Below are positions 39,688-50,839 of a DNA stretch of 64,000 bases, one piece after another. The notes under the pieces are model-generated. The model saw only the letters and a list, made by a program, of their open reading frames with translations. It was not told the DNA's origin and searched no databases. Location: assembly GCA_945859605.1 (NCBI GenBank), contig OX243822.1, positions 8,744,725 to 8,808,724 on the forward strand, given 5' to 3'. The stretch's first letter is position 1. Each line of letters opens with the position of its first letter. A program made the translations under genes and the position numbers. Origin of the DNA: Lumbricus rubellus (taxonomy: Eukaryota; Annelida; Clitellata; Crassiclitellata; Lumbricidae).

Positions 39688-42600
39688 ATGGCTCTTTCTA
39701 CCCAGGATTCGGATGATGACAGCCATTATATTCTCGTCGCTAAGTTGGACAATGCGAGAAACATGACGACCATGTTAAAAGCCATTCACTTTAAAGACGT
39801 ACGTTTATTTACCATAATATCGCTCACTTCCATAAATGTAAATATCCGAAATTTATCAGTGCCCTTTATATTTAAGGCCTCTAGCACTGACGCTTTAACA
39901 GCTCAAACCCGCAGGAACCAGTCTGTTTAGTCAGTTTCTATACCTGATCAGAATCCGGGGTGGTTAAGATTAGTACGGGGTGCAGCTTTGTACAAGGTAG
40001 GAGGTTTCGAGATATAAATGATGTCGATGCTTGGTAGTATAGTTACTGTCTCCCTCCTCAGTTATTCTGGCTTGGCATAGTGCATACCAGTGGCGGAGTT
40101 AAATGCTGTCCAATGACCTCTTATATGGAGATGTTACTTGAGTAATTAACACTAATTATGCTGTACATAAACGGGTTGTTTTGCTGTTGCAGACGGCAAT
40201 CGTGTTTGCCAGTGAAAACGGACTCAAAGTGACAGTAGAGGACGCAAAGTGCGTTCTTGCGAATGCTTTCATTCAGGCCGATCTCTTTCAACAGTTCACT
40301 CTGCGAGTCGAACAGACGACGTTCACGATAAATCTCACGGTTCTCATGGTCAGTTCTTTGTGTTTAATTTGTGAGCTCTGCAATTCAATGGCATTTGCAT
40401 AGCTTCATACATTGTATGCTGAGAAAACCTAAAGTTTCAAGTTTCGAAACTAGAATGGTAAAGAGGCGCACTGGCAATTTAGCTTGTCAGCGGGAAGATG
40501 AGACGGCAAGGGAGAGGACTGGCCACCCGCTCTCGCATACTGAGGTTAAAAAAATGAAGTTACCAACACTTCCCTATTATGTTAGCTTAAAGGATTGAAA
40601 AAGAAAAACAGAAGTCATGTCATAATTAGCGAATACATTCTGACTCTAAATGTCAACAGATTGCCGATTTCAGACAACTTTCTTTGCCTTCTTGCTTGCT
40701 TGCAGGAGTGCCTTAACATTTTCGGTGCGGCTTCACAGCCATCGGCAACAACAGCTTTGAAGATGTGTTACGAAGGTTATGGCCATCCACTGATTCTAAT
40801 GTAGGTTCATTCATTCATTCATTCAGTGAATTATGTATATGATGTATATGTATGTGGCTCAGCACACAAAAGCCAGTATTAAGGTGATTTTGCAACATAG
40901 TTAGGTAGTTTGATACATCATTTTAGAGGTTTTGCCCACTACTGGTGACCTTTTTTGATTGCTCTCTATTGTTTCACTAACTGGTGGAATGCTCTTATTC
41001 GCAACGACATTTAGCGTCATAATATAAGCTAGCACATAAAATTTGTTTTGCTCATTCGATTGGAGCTATATAAATGATAATTTACAATTAAAATAGTTAC
41101 ATGCATTCAGCTGACCATACCATACCTCTGCTTGATTTTGTCTTTGTTTATTACTGTAATTTTGCCTCAAAAACTGGAAACTTGAGCTGAGTCACTGACG
41201 GGATGATTTCTATGTTGGGTAGAAATTCTAAGTTGATAGTAATTATATCGCACCTTTCTGCCACCATGAGGTCGAGGTTAACTTGTTCGAGCTTGTCGTG
41301 GCTGGTGATGTTTTGTCCAGGCTAGAAGACAGTGGGGTTCTTACGGACTGCAGTCTCAAGACCCAGGAGTCGGACGAAACTCTCGACTTCAACTTCAACA
41401 GTGCAAATGTCGTCAACAAAATTATCATCAAGGTACGATGATAGTGGTGGTGATGGTGGTGGTGATGGTGTGGTGGTGGTGGTGATGGTGGTGTGGTGGT
41501 GGAGTTGGCTTTGGGGTGGAGGTGGTGGTTGAAGCACTGGAGGTAGGGTTGTCTCTGGTGGTTGTTGTTGTGGTGATGGTTGTGATTGAGGTGTGGTGGT
41601 GGTGATAGTAGTTGAGGTTGAAGTGGTGGATTCATTCATTCATTCATTCAGAGCATTTATATAGCGCCCCTTCAAGAAACTACTCAGAGGTGCTCCCAGC
41701 CCAACCATGGACGAGTTGACTATAGTGGTGTCCATTGATGTTCTGTCACGCGGATACCGGTATGTGTGCACTTCTATAACAAGTGCACATACAAACAAAT
41801 ACAACAAACAAACTTCTGAAGTTAACAGGGAGAACGGTATAAGAATACAGTTGTAATCGCGATCAGACGATGAATAAATATTAATGACTGAAATTTTGTG
41901 TGATTAGCGATAATCAGGATATTTTCTGGTCTTCATTTTAGTCGGAATGTCTGAAGGAGGCGTTCAGTGAACTTGACATGACGAGTGAAGTCCTCGAAAT
42001 CGTCATGTCGCCCGATAAACCTCATCTACGCCTCTCAACGTTCGGCAACAGCGGCAGCATACACGTATGTAATAAATGAATTTATATAGCGCAACTTCAA
42101 GAGACTTGAGATCACCTAACAATGGCAAACCAGGTTCGAATGGTTTTCAAAATGTTTGAGAAATAGGGGAAAGAAAAGCTGAGAAGTTTACTGTGGAAGT
42201 TGCTTGGCAACGTATTCCATTTGAATGTAAAGTATCGAAGTAAATTAAAGTATTGAAGTATCTATGTAAAGTAGCAAAGTGAGCGTAAAGTAGCAAAGTG
42301 AATGTAAAGTAGTGAAGTACATCTAAAGTACTGAAGCAAAATTTATTGTGTTATTTAGACTACTAAACACGAATTAAGTGCATAAACGCAGATATAAATA
42401 TTGCCTGAAATCTTAGAAAATTTGAATTTACATTTATATTAGCAGTGTGTTTGTGTTTTCAGAGTGATTTTCCAAAGGACAGTGAGATGGTGGAGCAGTT
42501 CCAGGTGACGGAAAAGACAACAAATAGGTTAGATCTGCTTTATTCGTGCAACAATAAGAGAAGCTAATGTAATGTAGTGAGCACTCAGTGAAACCACAGT

Positions 42601-43712
42601 AGTGTACATGTTCGGGGGGGCCTGGTATCGCATTGGATAACACGATGACATGACATGGAGAGCGAGAAGTAACGAGTTTGTGCCCTGTATTGCAGACATG
42701 CTTTGTAGGCTGATATTAGCGCCGTGTATTGCAGGTGTCTGTTCTGTTAGTAGTCAAGATTGACGTTAATTAAGATTGTTGCATAACTTGTACAGCGCTG
42801 TGCGTTTGCAAGCGTTTCATTAAAGACAAATTCTTAACCCTTTGAACCCGACGGGCCGGTTTTCCGGCCCGTTATCCATAGAGTTACAGGAGCTTCGGGT
42901 TCAAAGGGTTAATAATATTATTATGTGGGTGTATGTTATTTGACTCTTAGCCCACTCTGACAGCCAACAATTTAATGCATGTAAGTAGATAATCCATACA
43001 TCTGTTGTCTTATTGACTTTTAATGATGTTGATACTCTTCTGTTGTTTCCTCTAGGTACAAGATCGCTTTGCTGAAGCCGTCCGTTAAGGCTCTCATGGT
43101 TTCAACTCGAACTTCGATTCGAACGGACAACCGAGGTTTCCTTTCGATGCAATACATGATCAAGATGGACGAAGGACAAGTCTGCTTTGCAGAATATTTC
43201 GTAAGCACAGGGAATCTCTTCTCGGATAGTCTCGGAATATTTAACCTTATTGTGTCAGGACATTTTGGAAAGTACTTACAAGGTCACATGATAACGAAGC
43301 CCTTGTTCTTTGACAGAATGTCTTTCGATAGAATGTCATGAACAAAATGTCATGATGAATGTCATCTGACAAAATGTCACGAGCATAAAAGAGAAAATAA
43401 TTGCTTATTTTAATAACTGATAACCTCAAAATCAAAATCGTGGTTTTTACCATTAAAAAAAGAAACATTGCAAGAGTTCTTGATATCAACATTGTATGTT
43501 TTGATATATATGTACAAAACAAACACTATACACATTTGAAACCAGCTTTTTTCAGTAATGTAATAGTACTAAGTAGTTAAGTAGCGAGATTTTGCTTTCT
43601 TCTTGGTTTTTACCATCAAAAATGCTTTGTTACAATCAATTTTCAGTTGATTTTTGAGTTTATAATGGTGAGATATTCTTGGCATCTCTGACAGGCTTAA
43701 GACATAAATTAT

Positions 43713-43755
<43 letters not shown>

Positions 43756-43853
43756 AGCAAATATATATGTTTATATACAAATCGTGTCTCTGTATACATG
43801 ATGATGCTGATGATTTTCAGTGTGCACCAGATGAAGATTCAGGCGATTCTTGA
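39688..43853 (+). CDS. RAD1: RAD1, 9-1-1 checkpoint clamp subunit
   Basis: Complete eight-exon gene: 39688-39798, 40193-40348, 40706-40800, 41321-41432, 41942-42064, 42463-42527, 43056-43200 and 43821-43853. The coding sum is 840 bp (279 residues; human RAD1 is 282). All phases and GT-AG sites fit. RAD1 forms the PCNA-like RAD9-RAD1-HUS1 clamp loaded at DNA damage to activate ATR signalling. Recognisable segments are LVAKLDNARNMTTMLKAIHF, NGLKVTVEDAKCVLANAFIQ, LDFNFNSANVVNKII, CLKEAFSELDMTSEVLEIVM, LRLSTFGNSG and SIRTDNRGFLSMQYMIK. The acidic tail APDEDSGDS mirrors the acidic human C-terminus. The start ATG gives the family N-terminus with no extension. Confidence 0.97.
41443..41640. repeat. 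(GGT/GAT)n trinucleotide microsatellite
   Basis: GGTGGTGATGGTGGT-type units directly after the donor of RAD1 exon 4, ending in (CATT)n at about 41630-41650. Confidence 0.92.
42614..42833 (+). mobile_element. Second tRNA-derived SINE family, copy 2
   Basis: GGGGGGCCTGGTATCGCATTGG head, GAGAGCGAGAAGTAACGAG, CAGACATGCTTTGTAGGC and GTCTGTTCTGTTAGTA, ending TTTCATTAAAGACAAATTC. It is more diverged than 33401-33615, and it abuts the mini-piggyBac element at 42838. RAD1 intron 6. Confidence 0.65.
42838..42908. mobile_element. Miniature piggyBac-like element (71 bp, TTAA flanks)
   Basis: TTAA at 42834-42837 and 42909-42912. The inverted ends CCCTTTGAACCCGA and (reverse complement of the right end) CCCTTTGAACCCGA are identical. 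An internal palindrome CGGGCCGGTTTTCCGGCCCG is also present. RAD1 intron 6. Confidence 0.75.
43710..43750. repeat. (CA)n microsatellite
   Basis: About 19 uninterrupted CA units in RAD1 intron 7. Confidence 0.95.
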
Positions 43854-44997
43854 AGACAGCCAATCAGACAGTCGGCTGAAAAGAATTCTCTCCAAAACGA
43901 CATCTACCACGTTCTACAGATTCGTTGAAATGTGCCTCTTATAATAATTCACGTTCCATCAAGTCATGGCATTCTGCTTTCAACTGTTACTGTTGCAAAA
44001 ACCGGAACTCCGATTAAATTTTAAGATACTGTTGAAGAGCTTTGCTAGCATCATCAGGCATCTTTAGGACTGAGAACAGTTATAAATGCGTGAAGACTTA
44101 ACTGTGGTTGAATAGGTTTGTGATATGCATGACTGAGTAGGTTTATTGTGTGTGTTCAGTTAGAGTTTGCGGGCTTTCTCCAGTAGAGTGGTGTACTGCT
44201 GAGCCTTGAAACGCTCTGCTGCAGTATTTTGAGATTACGCTGGTTTCCTGTGACTGTTAATGCCAGATGGCTTCATTCATTCGTTATTCATTACAAGGAT
44301 TTATGTAGTCAGTGTAATTTTTCCCATGTAATTTTTTTCACTCTGATAAATATGACGCACACAATGTATTCAAATCCGTGTAGTTTTCATTCAGGTATAG
44401 GGTGGGGGGAGGAGTAGTAACCTAGACTCCTAGTCATTACAATTTTTACATAACTGCCCCACTTTCTAAGGGATGGCTTCCAGTTGCATTGCTTCTGTAT
44501 ATAGTCCCCCTTCACGGTTACTACTCAAAGCCTCTCTGTTGTATGGACAAATAAGATGTGTATGGTCATTCTTAAGCTCTGATAAACTATGCAGTCCTTT
44601 TATAGATCATGCAAAAAATTCAAGTCAGGCAGTAGTTTCAGACTTTCATACAGTAAAAGAGCAGAGTGGAGAGGTGAAGATGTCGGAGCAGTAGAATATT
44701 AAAAAGTGCAACGTTCTTTGAAAAACTCCACAGATTTCCCTCAGTTTCATGTTGCTGAATACAGTATCTTAAACAGACCCATCACACATATTGAGTACAG
44801 AAAATGTATAAATGTGGGTCGTTAGGTTTTCCTGTTGAAACGCGTGAAAACAACTGAAAGTACAACATTGTGTGATGCATTTAATTCTTTTTTCACCACC
44901 ATTCAATTATCCTTACTGATTCATTCATTGATAGTTTATTAACCTAATTCTCCACGTACACTTGTTGCAAACAACTCTACCACACTCTTTCACATCA
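43854..44997. other. Convergent interval between RAD1 and ASTE1
   Basis: Both genes end here, so it should hold their two 3' UTRs. No coding exon is recognised. Confidence 0.6.
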
Positions 44998-47448
44998 TCA
45001 ACTATCACTGGCCATAAGGCAACTGAATTTATTACTGATGTCACAGTCCAGCATAAAATCTAAATCATGATCCTCTTCCGGCAGTTCAGCCTCATCCGGA
45101 ACTTCTTTATCATCCGGAACTACTTTATCTTCCGCGTTGATCTGCTTCTGTCGTTTCTGCTTCTTGGATTTCGTCGTTCGTCCTGTCTCCACACAGATGA
45201 GACTTCCTTCGGGCACGAGCGCTCTGAACGCAGTCCGCAAACGAGCGAAGCCCAGCGATTCGTCCGAACCGCGGCCAAGAAGTTCCTCGACGTAAAGTTC
45301 CGGATCCTTTCGACCGTGAAGTTCGCGGTGGAAGTTGTATAGAAACGTGCCGCTGAAGACGGTCGCCGGGTCGATCGAGGGAAACGGGAGAAGCAGCGTC
45401 TGGTTCAGATAAATCGCCGACTCGAGGCAGGACTGGAACTGCGAGAACGCGTGGATGACCGCGCCGTCGAAGGTGACTGCGTGATTGTGATGCGGCCGCG
45501 TGGCGAAAGTCTCCAGTTTGTCCAGAATGTTTTCGGGTAGACGAGACAGAGGGTGTTCTGAGTCGGAGGGGAGAGAGGTGCAGTGGTTTGTCGTCAGAAT
45601 TCCAAGCTTGATGCAACACACGAGGAGGGCTTCGAGATGCAAGTTGTTCGCCTTCGGGTTGGCATTGCGTATCCAGAAGTTTATCGTGGCGGCGAGAAGC
45701 TGTAGATCGGGGGGAAATTCTCCCAGGTTGCATTGCGAAGTTTCGAGAACGTCCAGCAAGAGGTTCCGACGCTCCTCGATTTCTAGGTCCGGTAGATCCC
45801 TCAAACGCGGGACACACCGACCGCTGGTAAGGACCCACAAAGGCTGTGTCGTTTTACAACGGAGGTGTCTACCTTCACGATCGTGCTCGCTTATGATGAT
45901 GCCTTTCCGGGTTTCCTCAGAACCTTCAGCGACGTCAACTGATGATAAAACAGCGTAGAGGAAACGTCGGAGCACTGCGGAGCACCGGTAAGTGCTCGGC
46001 TCGCTCATCACCGCTATCTGTGCGAGTAGGATGACGCGTCGCAGTGTCACCGCGTTCAGCGCACGTACCGGTACCTCGCCTTTCTTTATCCGATCGAGAA
46101 ACCAGTCGGGTAGGTCGTTACCGGCGAAGGACTTGACCGGCCTCATGACGAACGAATCCGTGAAATGTTCTTCGACCTCGCAGTCGAGATTCGTGTATTC
46201 GTCGACCGACTTCAGAATGAGTTCCCGCATGTGGTCGCGTTTCTCCGTCAGGAAGAACGATAGAACTATCGACACTGCGTTCGAGAAGTCGTGATTTGAC
46301 GTCAGCCAGCCGAGGAGACTCGCTATCTTCGGTTTGCTACGAACGGACCGAAACTTGCTCGACTTTTTCGGCAGACTCGCTCTCGCGAAAAAGGCCTCGA
46401 AATTTCTTCCGTCGATTAGATCGTTGCCGAGAAGCGTGGCGAAGAGCGCGACGAGTTTGCAGTCCTTGGTGTTGATTTCCTTCATTACGTTCGCTACGTA
46501 GTATACCTAACATGATAACATAACATTTTATTTGGTAAACCAACATCGAATAGGAAAATATTTTATATGGTAAACCAACATCAAACAGGAAAATATTTTA
46601 TTTGGTAAACCAACATCGAACAGGTCCTAATTACATCGTGTTTTAGGTGTTGTGTCAGTTTACACAGGAGACCCAAAAGGGGCCGAAGGTTCCGCTAGCC
46701 AGGGCCACCATGGTGCATTAGGTTTAAAGATGTAACACGGCCAACTAGAGAAAAACAATAGAACAGAAAAATTCTTAACTATGACAATTATTAGGTTATT
46801 ATATTCTTAAAAAATTATGCATGATATGCACTTTAAAGAACAAGAACAAACTGGTACCTGAACGTTAAGGTAGCTGTAGTTGGGTAGACTGATCTTTTCC
46901 TTCATGAGTTTCAGGTTGAGGTAGTCGAGAAGCACGATTCCCGAAGGAATATCGTAAATAAAGAAGTCGCTGTCGTTTGTCAGGACCGGGCAGCCCCACT
47001 TGATCGCCAGTGCTGCAACCTGGTGATCAGCCTCAAAATTACACGTAACGTGTGGCACGCTGAGCCTGTTGAGCACGTTTCGAAACGTTTCCTGTGCCAG
47101 AATCGGCAGAATCTTGCCACGCCCTCCGCGAGATAACGACGCGGCTAGCTGAATTCTGTCGGATGCACGTTTCAAGGAGGTTTTCAGCTTCAGCCCGCTG
47201 CTGTCGTAAGCACCGTCGAAAACAACGTACGGCTGAATGTTGCACTCGGTCAGTGTCTGGAAGAAGAAGGCAGACCTCTCGGCAAAACGGTCGTAGTCGC
47301 CGCCAAAGTTGTGGCTGACTTGAAAGTAGTAGTAGAGAAAGTGATAGAGATTGTTTCCATCGATGATGATTCGCGTGTCGTGCAGTTTGAAGTCGCTTAA
47401 AAGTCGCTGATTTTCGTCGATGAACGTTGTCAACCCAAGAACCCCCAT
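44998..47448 (-). CDS. ASTE1: ASTE1 (asteroid homologue), XPG-like nuclease
   Basis: A complete two-exon gene: 46858-47448 (197 codons) and 44998-46506 (502 codons plus stop), 699 residues (human ASTE1 is about 679). The donor is AACGTTCAG|gtacc and the acceptor atgttag|GTATAC, phase 0. The N-terminus MGVLGLTTFIDEN and IIIDGNN (Asp30) match the XPG N region. The XPG-I region carries FEADHQVAALA and NDSDFFIYD. Conserved C-terminal stretches include ALFATLLGNDLI, GLNDLPDWF-like NDLPDWFLDRIKKGEVP, and a Lys-rich tail KSKKQKRQKQ similar to the human KKKRQKK tract. ASTE1 is a structure-specific nuclease acting with shieldin/53BP1 at broken ends. An upstream in-frame ATG exists near 47508, but MGVLGL is the conserved family start. 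Confidence 0.94.
46543..46625. repeat. Short tandem repeat in the ASTE1 intron
   Basis: A unit TTTATTTGGTAAACCAACAT plus CGAACAGGAAAATA-like sequence (about 37 bp) is repeated about three times, roughly 46525-46625. Confidence 0.8.
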
Positions 47449-47840
47449 CGTGTGACAAAGTTTGAGATTGTCTGAAACTATTTGTGCTGTCAAGAGTAAG
47501 AAAATCACAATCAGATTTCACACAATGTTTCATATTTATTGTGATAATAAGAAATATTAGAATTTATGCCTACAACTGAATCGTAACTTAACAATATTTC
47601 TAAAACGCTACTTAGAAATTAATCGCCAGTCTGTACAAGAGCGCTGCGTCAAGTCACAGAGGATTCCAAAGATGCTAAAAAAGAAAACGAATTTGGTAAG
47701 CATATAAAGAAGTACACATCTGAACTGTCCAGAAAGTGGATGACCAGCTACACCGACTATTACATGTCATAGATAGTTTTCTTCATTCTATTTTCCATGA
47801 CGTGAAAATTAATATCTCCATCTGCTTGAGATTATTGATA

Positions 47841-48277
47841 GGCTGTGACTAGCGGACCGCCAAGCGGCCGTCGAATCTCAAATACTAGCGGACCGCCAGT
47901 CACGTGTAACCTGTCACATGACTGGCGGCCGTCCAATACGGAATACTAGCAAGCCGCCAGGCTTTCTATTTACAACAATCCACAAGAGTTTCTAATGGCT
48001 AAACAAACCCTAAAACTAACCCTAACCGACCCTCACGACGCCTAACCTGAACCTAACCAACACTCACGAAAAAATTGGTTGCTTACTCTGTTTCTAGTAA
48101 TTTTCTAAGTCATTAAAACAAGAAAACTTTTGTCCGACATAAAACCAACTATCGGTAACTGCCGCCATTGTAACAATATTCAAGAATCAAGACTCGTCAT
48201 GTGACAGGTTACACGTGACTGGCGGTCCGCTAGCATTTGAGATTCGACGGCCGCTTGGCGGTCCGCTAGTCACTTCG
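47841..48277. mobile_element. Foldback MITE, 437 bp, with 9-bp TSD
   Basis: The direct repeat TTATTGATA occurs at 47832-47840 and 48278-48286. Inside, long inverted arms begin GGCTGTGACTAGCGGACCG on the left and (reverse complement of the right) CGAAGTGACTAGCGGACCG, and stay nearly identical for about 90 bp to CCTGTCACATGA. A 9-bp duplication suggests the Mutator (MULE) superfamily. The centre carries CTAACCCTAACCGACCCTCA, shared with the MFSD1 intron 1 minisatellite. Confidence 0.85.
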
Positions 48278-49020
48278 TTATTGATACGAGGCACGTTCAA
48301 CTGGGCGATAAAAGAGATCCACGCCTTCCCCCTTTAGTCTCCGGTTAATCTAAACAATCGACTTTAATGTTCAATTTGAAAATATAGTCATGTGTGTAAT
48401 AATCAGCACATCGTTAAGATTTAAGATTTAATTTTTAGGTTGGTATACAATGTTGAATTAGTGTGTTACGATTATTTACAACACACCTTACGACCACACG
48501 CTAGAAGTTTATCGGTTTCTCTGCGTGCAGAAAGGCCCATTTGGTACCGGAAAAATCTTAACATTGGTGGTATATAGGCCTAATATACATTTGTTAGGAT
48601 CAGGGCTTAAAGTGTGACTGGACGGTCATAGACGGCTTCCACACACTTATTTTAAAATCTGAATGCCGTCCTGCCACTTATTGGCCATCACAGTCTCAAA
48701 AAATAGGCCTAAGGGGCGCCCGGGCACTTGTTTTTTCCACACTGCTTTAAGCACTGCATGGTTAGGATCAGTTACCAGAAAACAGAAATACGTAGAAATA
48801 CATAGTTGCAAACACAGGCTTAAATGTCGATAACATTTAGGCCTATATAACGACCCCGCCATTTCGACAATGATTGGCGTCCGTCGTGGCTTAATGGTTG
48901 GTTGATAACGCGTTTATTTACGATCGAGTCTTCATAGGCCTAACGAAGATGATAGCCACAATCAAGTACTCTGACAATTATGCAGTATAGTTCTCTGAGC
49001 TTATGCATATAGATTAATAC

Positions 49021-49159
49021 TAGCTGTACCCGGCCACGCGTTGCTGTGGCTGAAAAAAAGAGCGTGCAACCATCCCTTCCTCCCTCCCTCCCTCCCTCTC
49101 TCCCTCTCTCTCTCTCTCTGTCTCTCTGTATCTCTGTCTCTCTGTCTGTCTGTCTGTCT

Positions 49160-49252
<93 letters not shown>

Positions 49253-49255
49253 ATA
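49021..49255 (+). repeat. LINE-like start (copy 2) and (TC)n(CA)n microsatellite
   Basis: AGCTGTACCCGGCCACGCG then TTGCTGTGGC as at 17531. It runs into CCCTCCC units, about 65 TC dinucleotides (49091-49228, with CTGT interruptions) and 12 CA units. Confidence 0.85.
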
Positions 49256-50839
49256 GACATGTTTTATACATGATAGGCCTAAAATTTTAAGTCAATGATA
49301 GCTAATCGATGTCACTGAGCAATGAGCATTGTTTTAGTATTACATGTTGATCGTCATGTTGCGGCACCTAGCGAATGCGTAGAAAACATTGTTTATAGAA
49401 TTATAGTTATCGAATAGGTTGACCGTCAAGTGGCGTTGTCCTTAAAACGTTGGTAAGAATCTTGCACCCACCTCAAAATCTACCAGTACAGCCATGGCTG
49501 GTTTAAAATCTTCTAAATAGCCTAATGCCAACAACCCAACACGTGCAGGATGTCTGTAGTTTGACTCGTTCAATATTCCTCGTAGGGTCCTGGTAACTGT
49601 CTTTTGCTAGAAGATTCTTTTCCTGTGCTTTGTTTACACTTTGTGAATAACAATTCAATGAAGATTACTAGATTAGCAGTGTTCACTGGCTTATGTGACT
49701 GTGCATAATTTTATCATACCTTACTATAGCTTTTATTTTACTTCGTAGTTCTGTTAGATTAACCATGTGTGTTCAGATTATTTATGAGTCTCTTAAAAGC
49801 TGTGATGGAAATATGCTTTATTCCAAAATTATGCTTAAAATCCAATTAATCAACAATAAAAGCTGTGATGGAAATATGCTTTTTTTCCAAAATCCAAACA
49901 TATGCTTAAAATCAAATTAATCAACATAATCTGATTGCTTAAGAAAAATATATAAACGTCTAGACAAAATGCACAGAACACACATGGCTGCTTCACATAA
50001 CTTGATTCATAACTGCCTCATTAGTTAAAGACATTTAGAAGCCTAGCGTTTCACCGTGTATTAACACATATCTGAAACATGTTTTATAAGGTAATTAAAC
50101 GTAATTTATGCCATTTCTGTTTTAAAAATAATGGAAGCGCCTTCACAAAGACTTGACAAAGTAAAGCATAAATGGGAATCATGATCGGTGTATGCATGCA
50201 AAAATTCCATAACTTCAACAGGTAATTCATAATCAAAACAATTTTATGAATTCCTTTAAGAGTTATAAAATCAGTAAACATTTTTCTAACAGTAAAGTTG
50301 GTAAATGACTTTTCCCTGCAGGAATGCTTCAAATGTCAAATAAAACTTTAAAATACTACCACAAGATGGCCAAACACTATTGCAATAGTTCAAAGTTCAA
50401 CAGCAGCAAAATTCATAGGAATTTTCTATAGAAGTAAATGTAATTTTTTGCAAAATTCTATGCATCTGTGAACAACGTTGCAAGTAACAGACAGTACAAA
50501 AATTATTTAACTACACGTGGTATTGTGACTAGGCTATTGCTGCCTTAATCGCACCTGTGAAACTTGTAAGTACTTAAATGGCTGAATAAATTCACAAGAC
50601 GTTTTGGAAACTGTCTGAAAATTTAGGGTGCTCATGTCTGAAAAACCTGTTCTCCAAACTTACAACACATAAAAGCAGCTCATGTAAACTTAAGCAGATC
50701 TGCATATATAAAAATGTAACATTATTTTATGAAATTATTCATCAAACTGTTTTTCAAACATGTTTACGCTGGCACTCAGAGGCCTTTGAGACTCGATAGA
50801 AGTTGCATTGAGTAGTGCCAGAATCACGTTTCAATTTCT

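Larger units (their letters stand above)
47449..50839. other. Intergenic region between ASTE1 and the MGNC gene
   Basis: No coding exon recognised. It holds the foldback element 47841-48277, the LINE-like start at 49021 with its TC/CA microsatellite, clusters of TAGGCCTA words (48577-49276), and a near-duplicate AAAAGCTGTGATGGAAATATG pair at about 49798 and 49859. Confidence 0.6.

Noticed and set aside
45125..46294. Antisense and alternate-frame ORFs over ASTE1 exon 2
   Set aside because: Shadows of a GC-rich real coding exon; the ASTE1 frame has clear homology.
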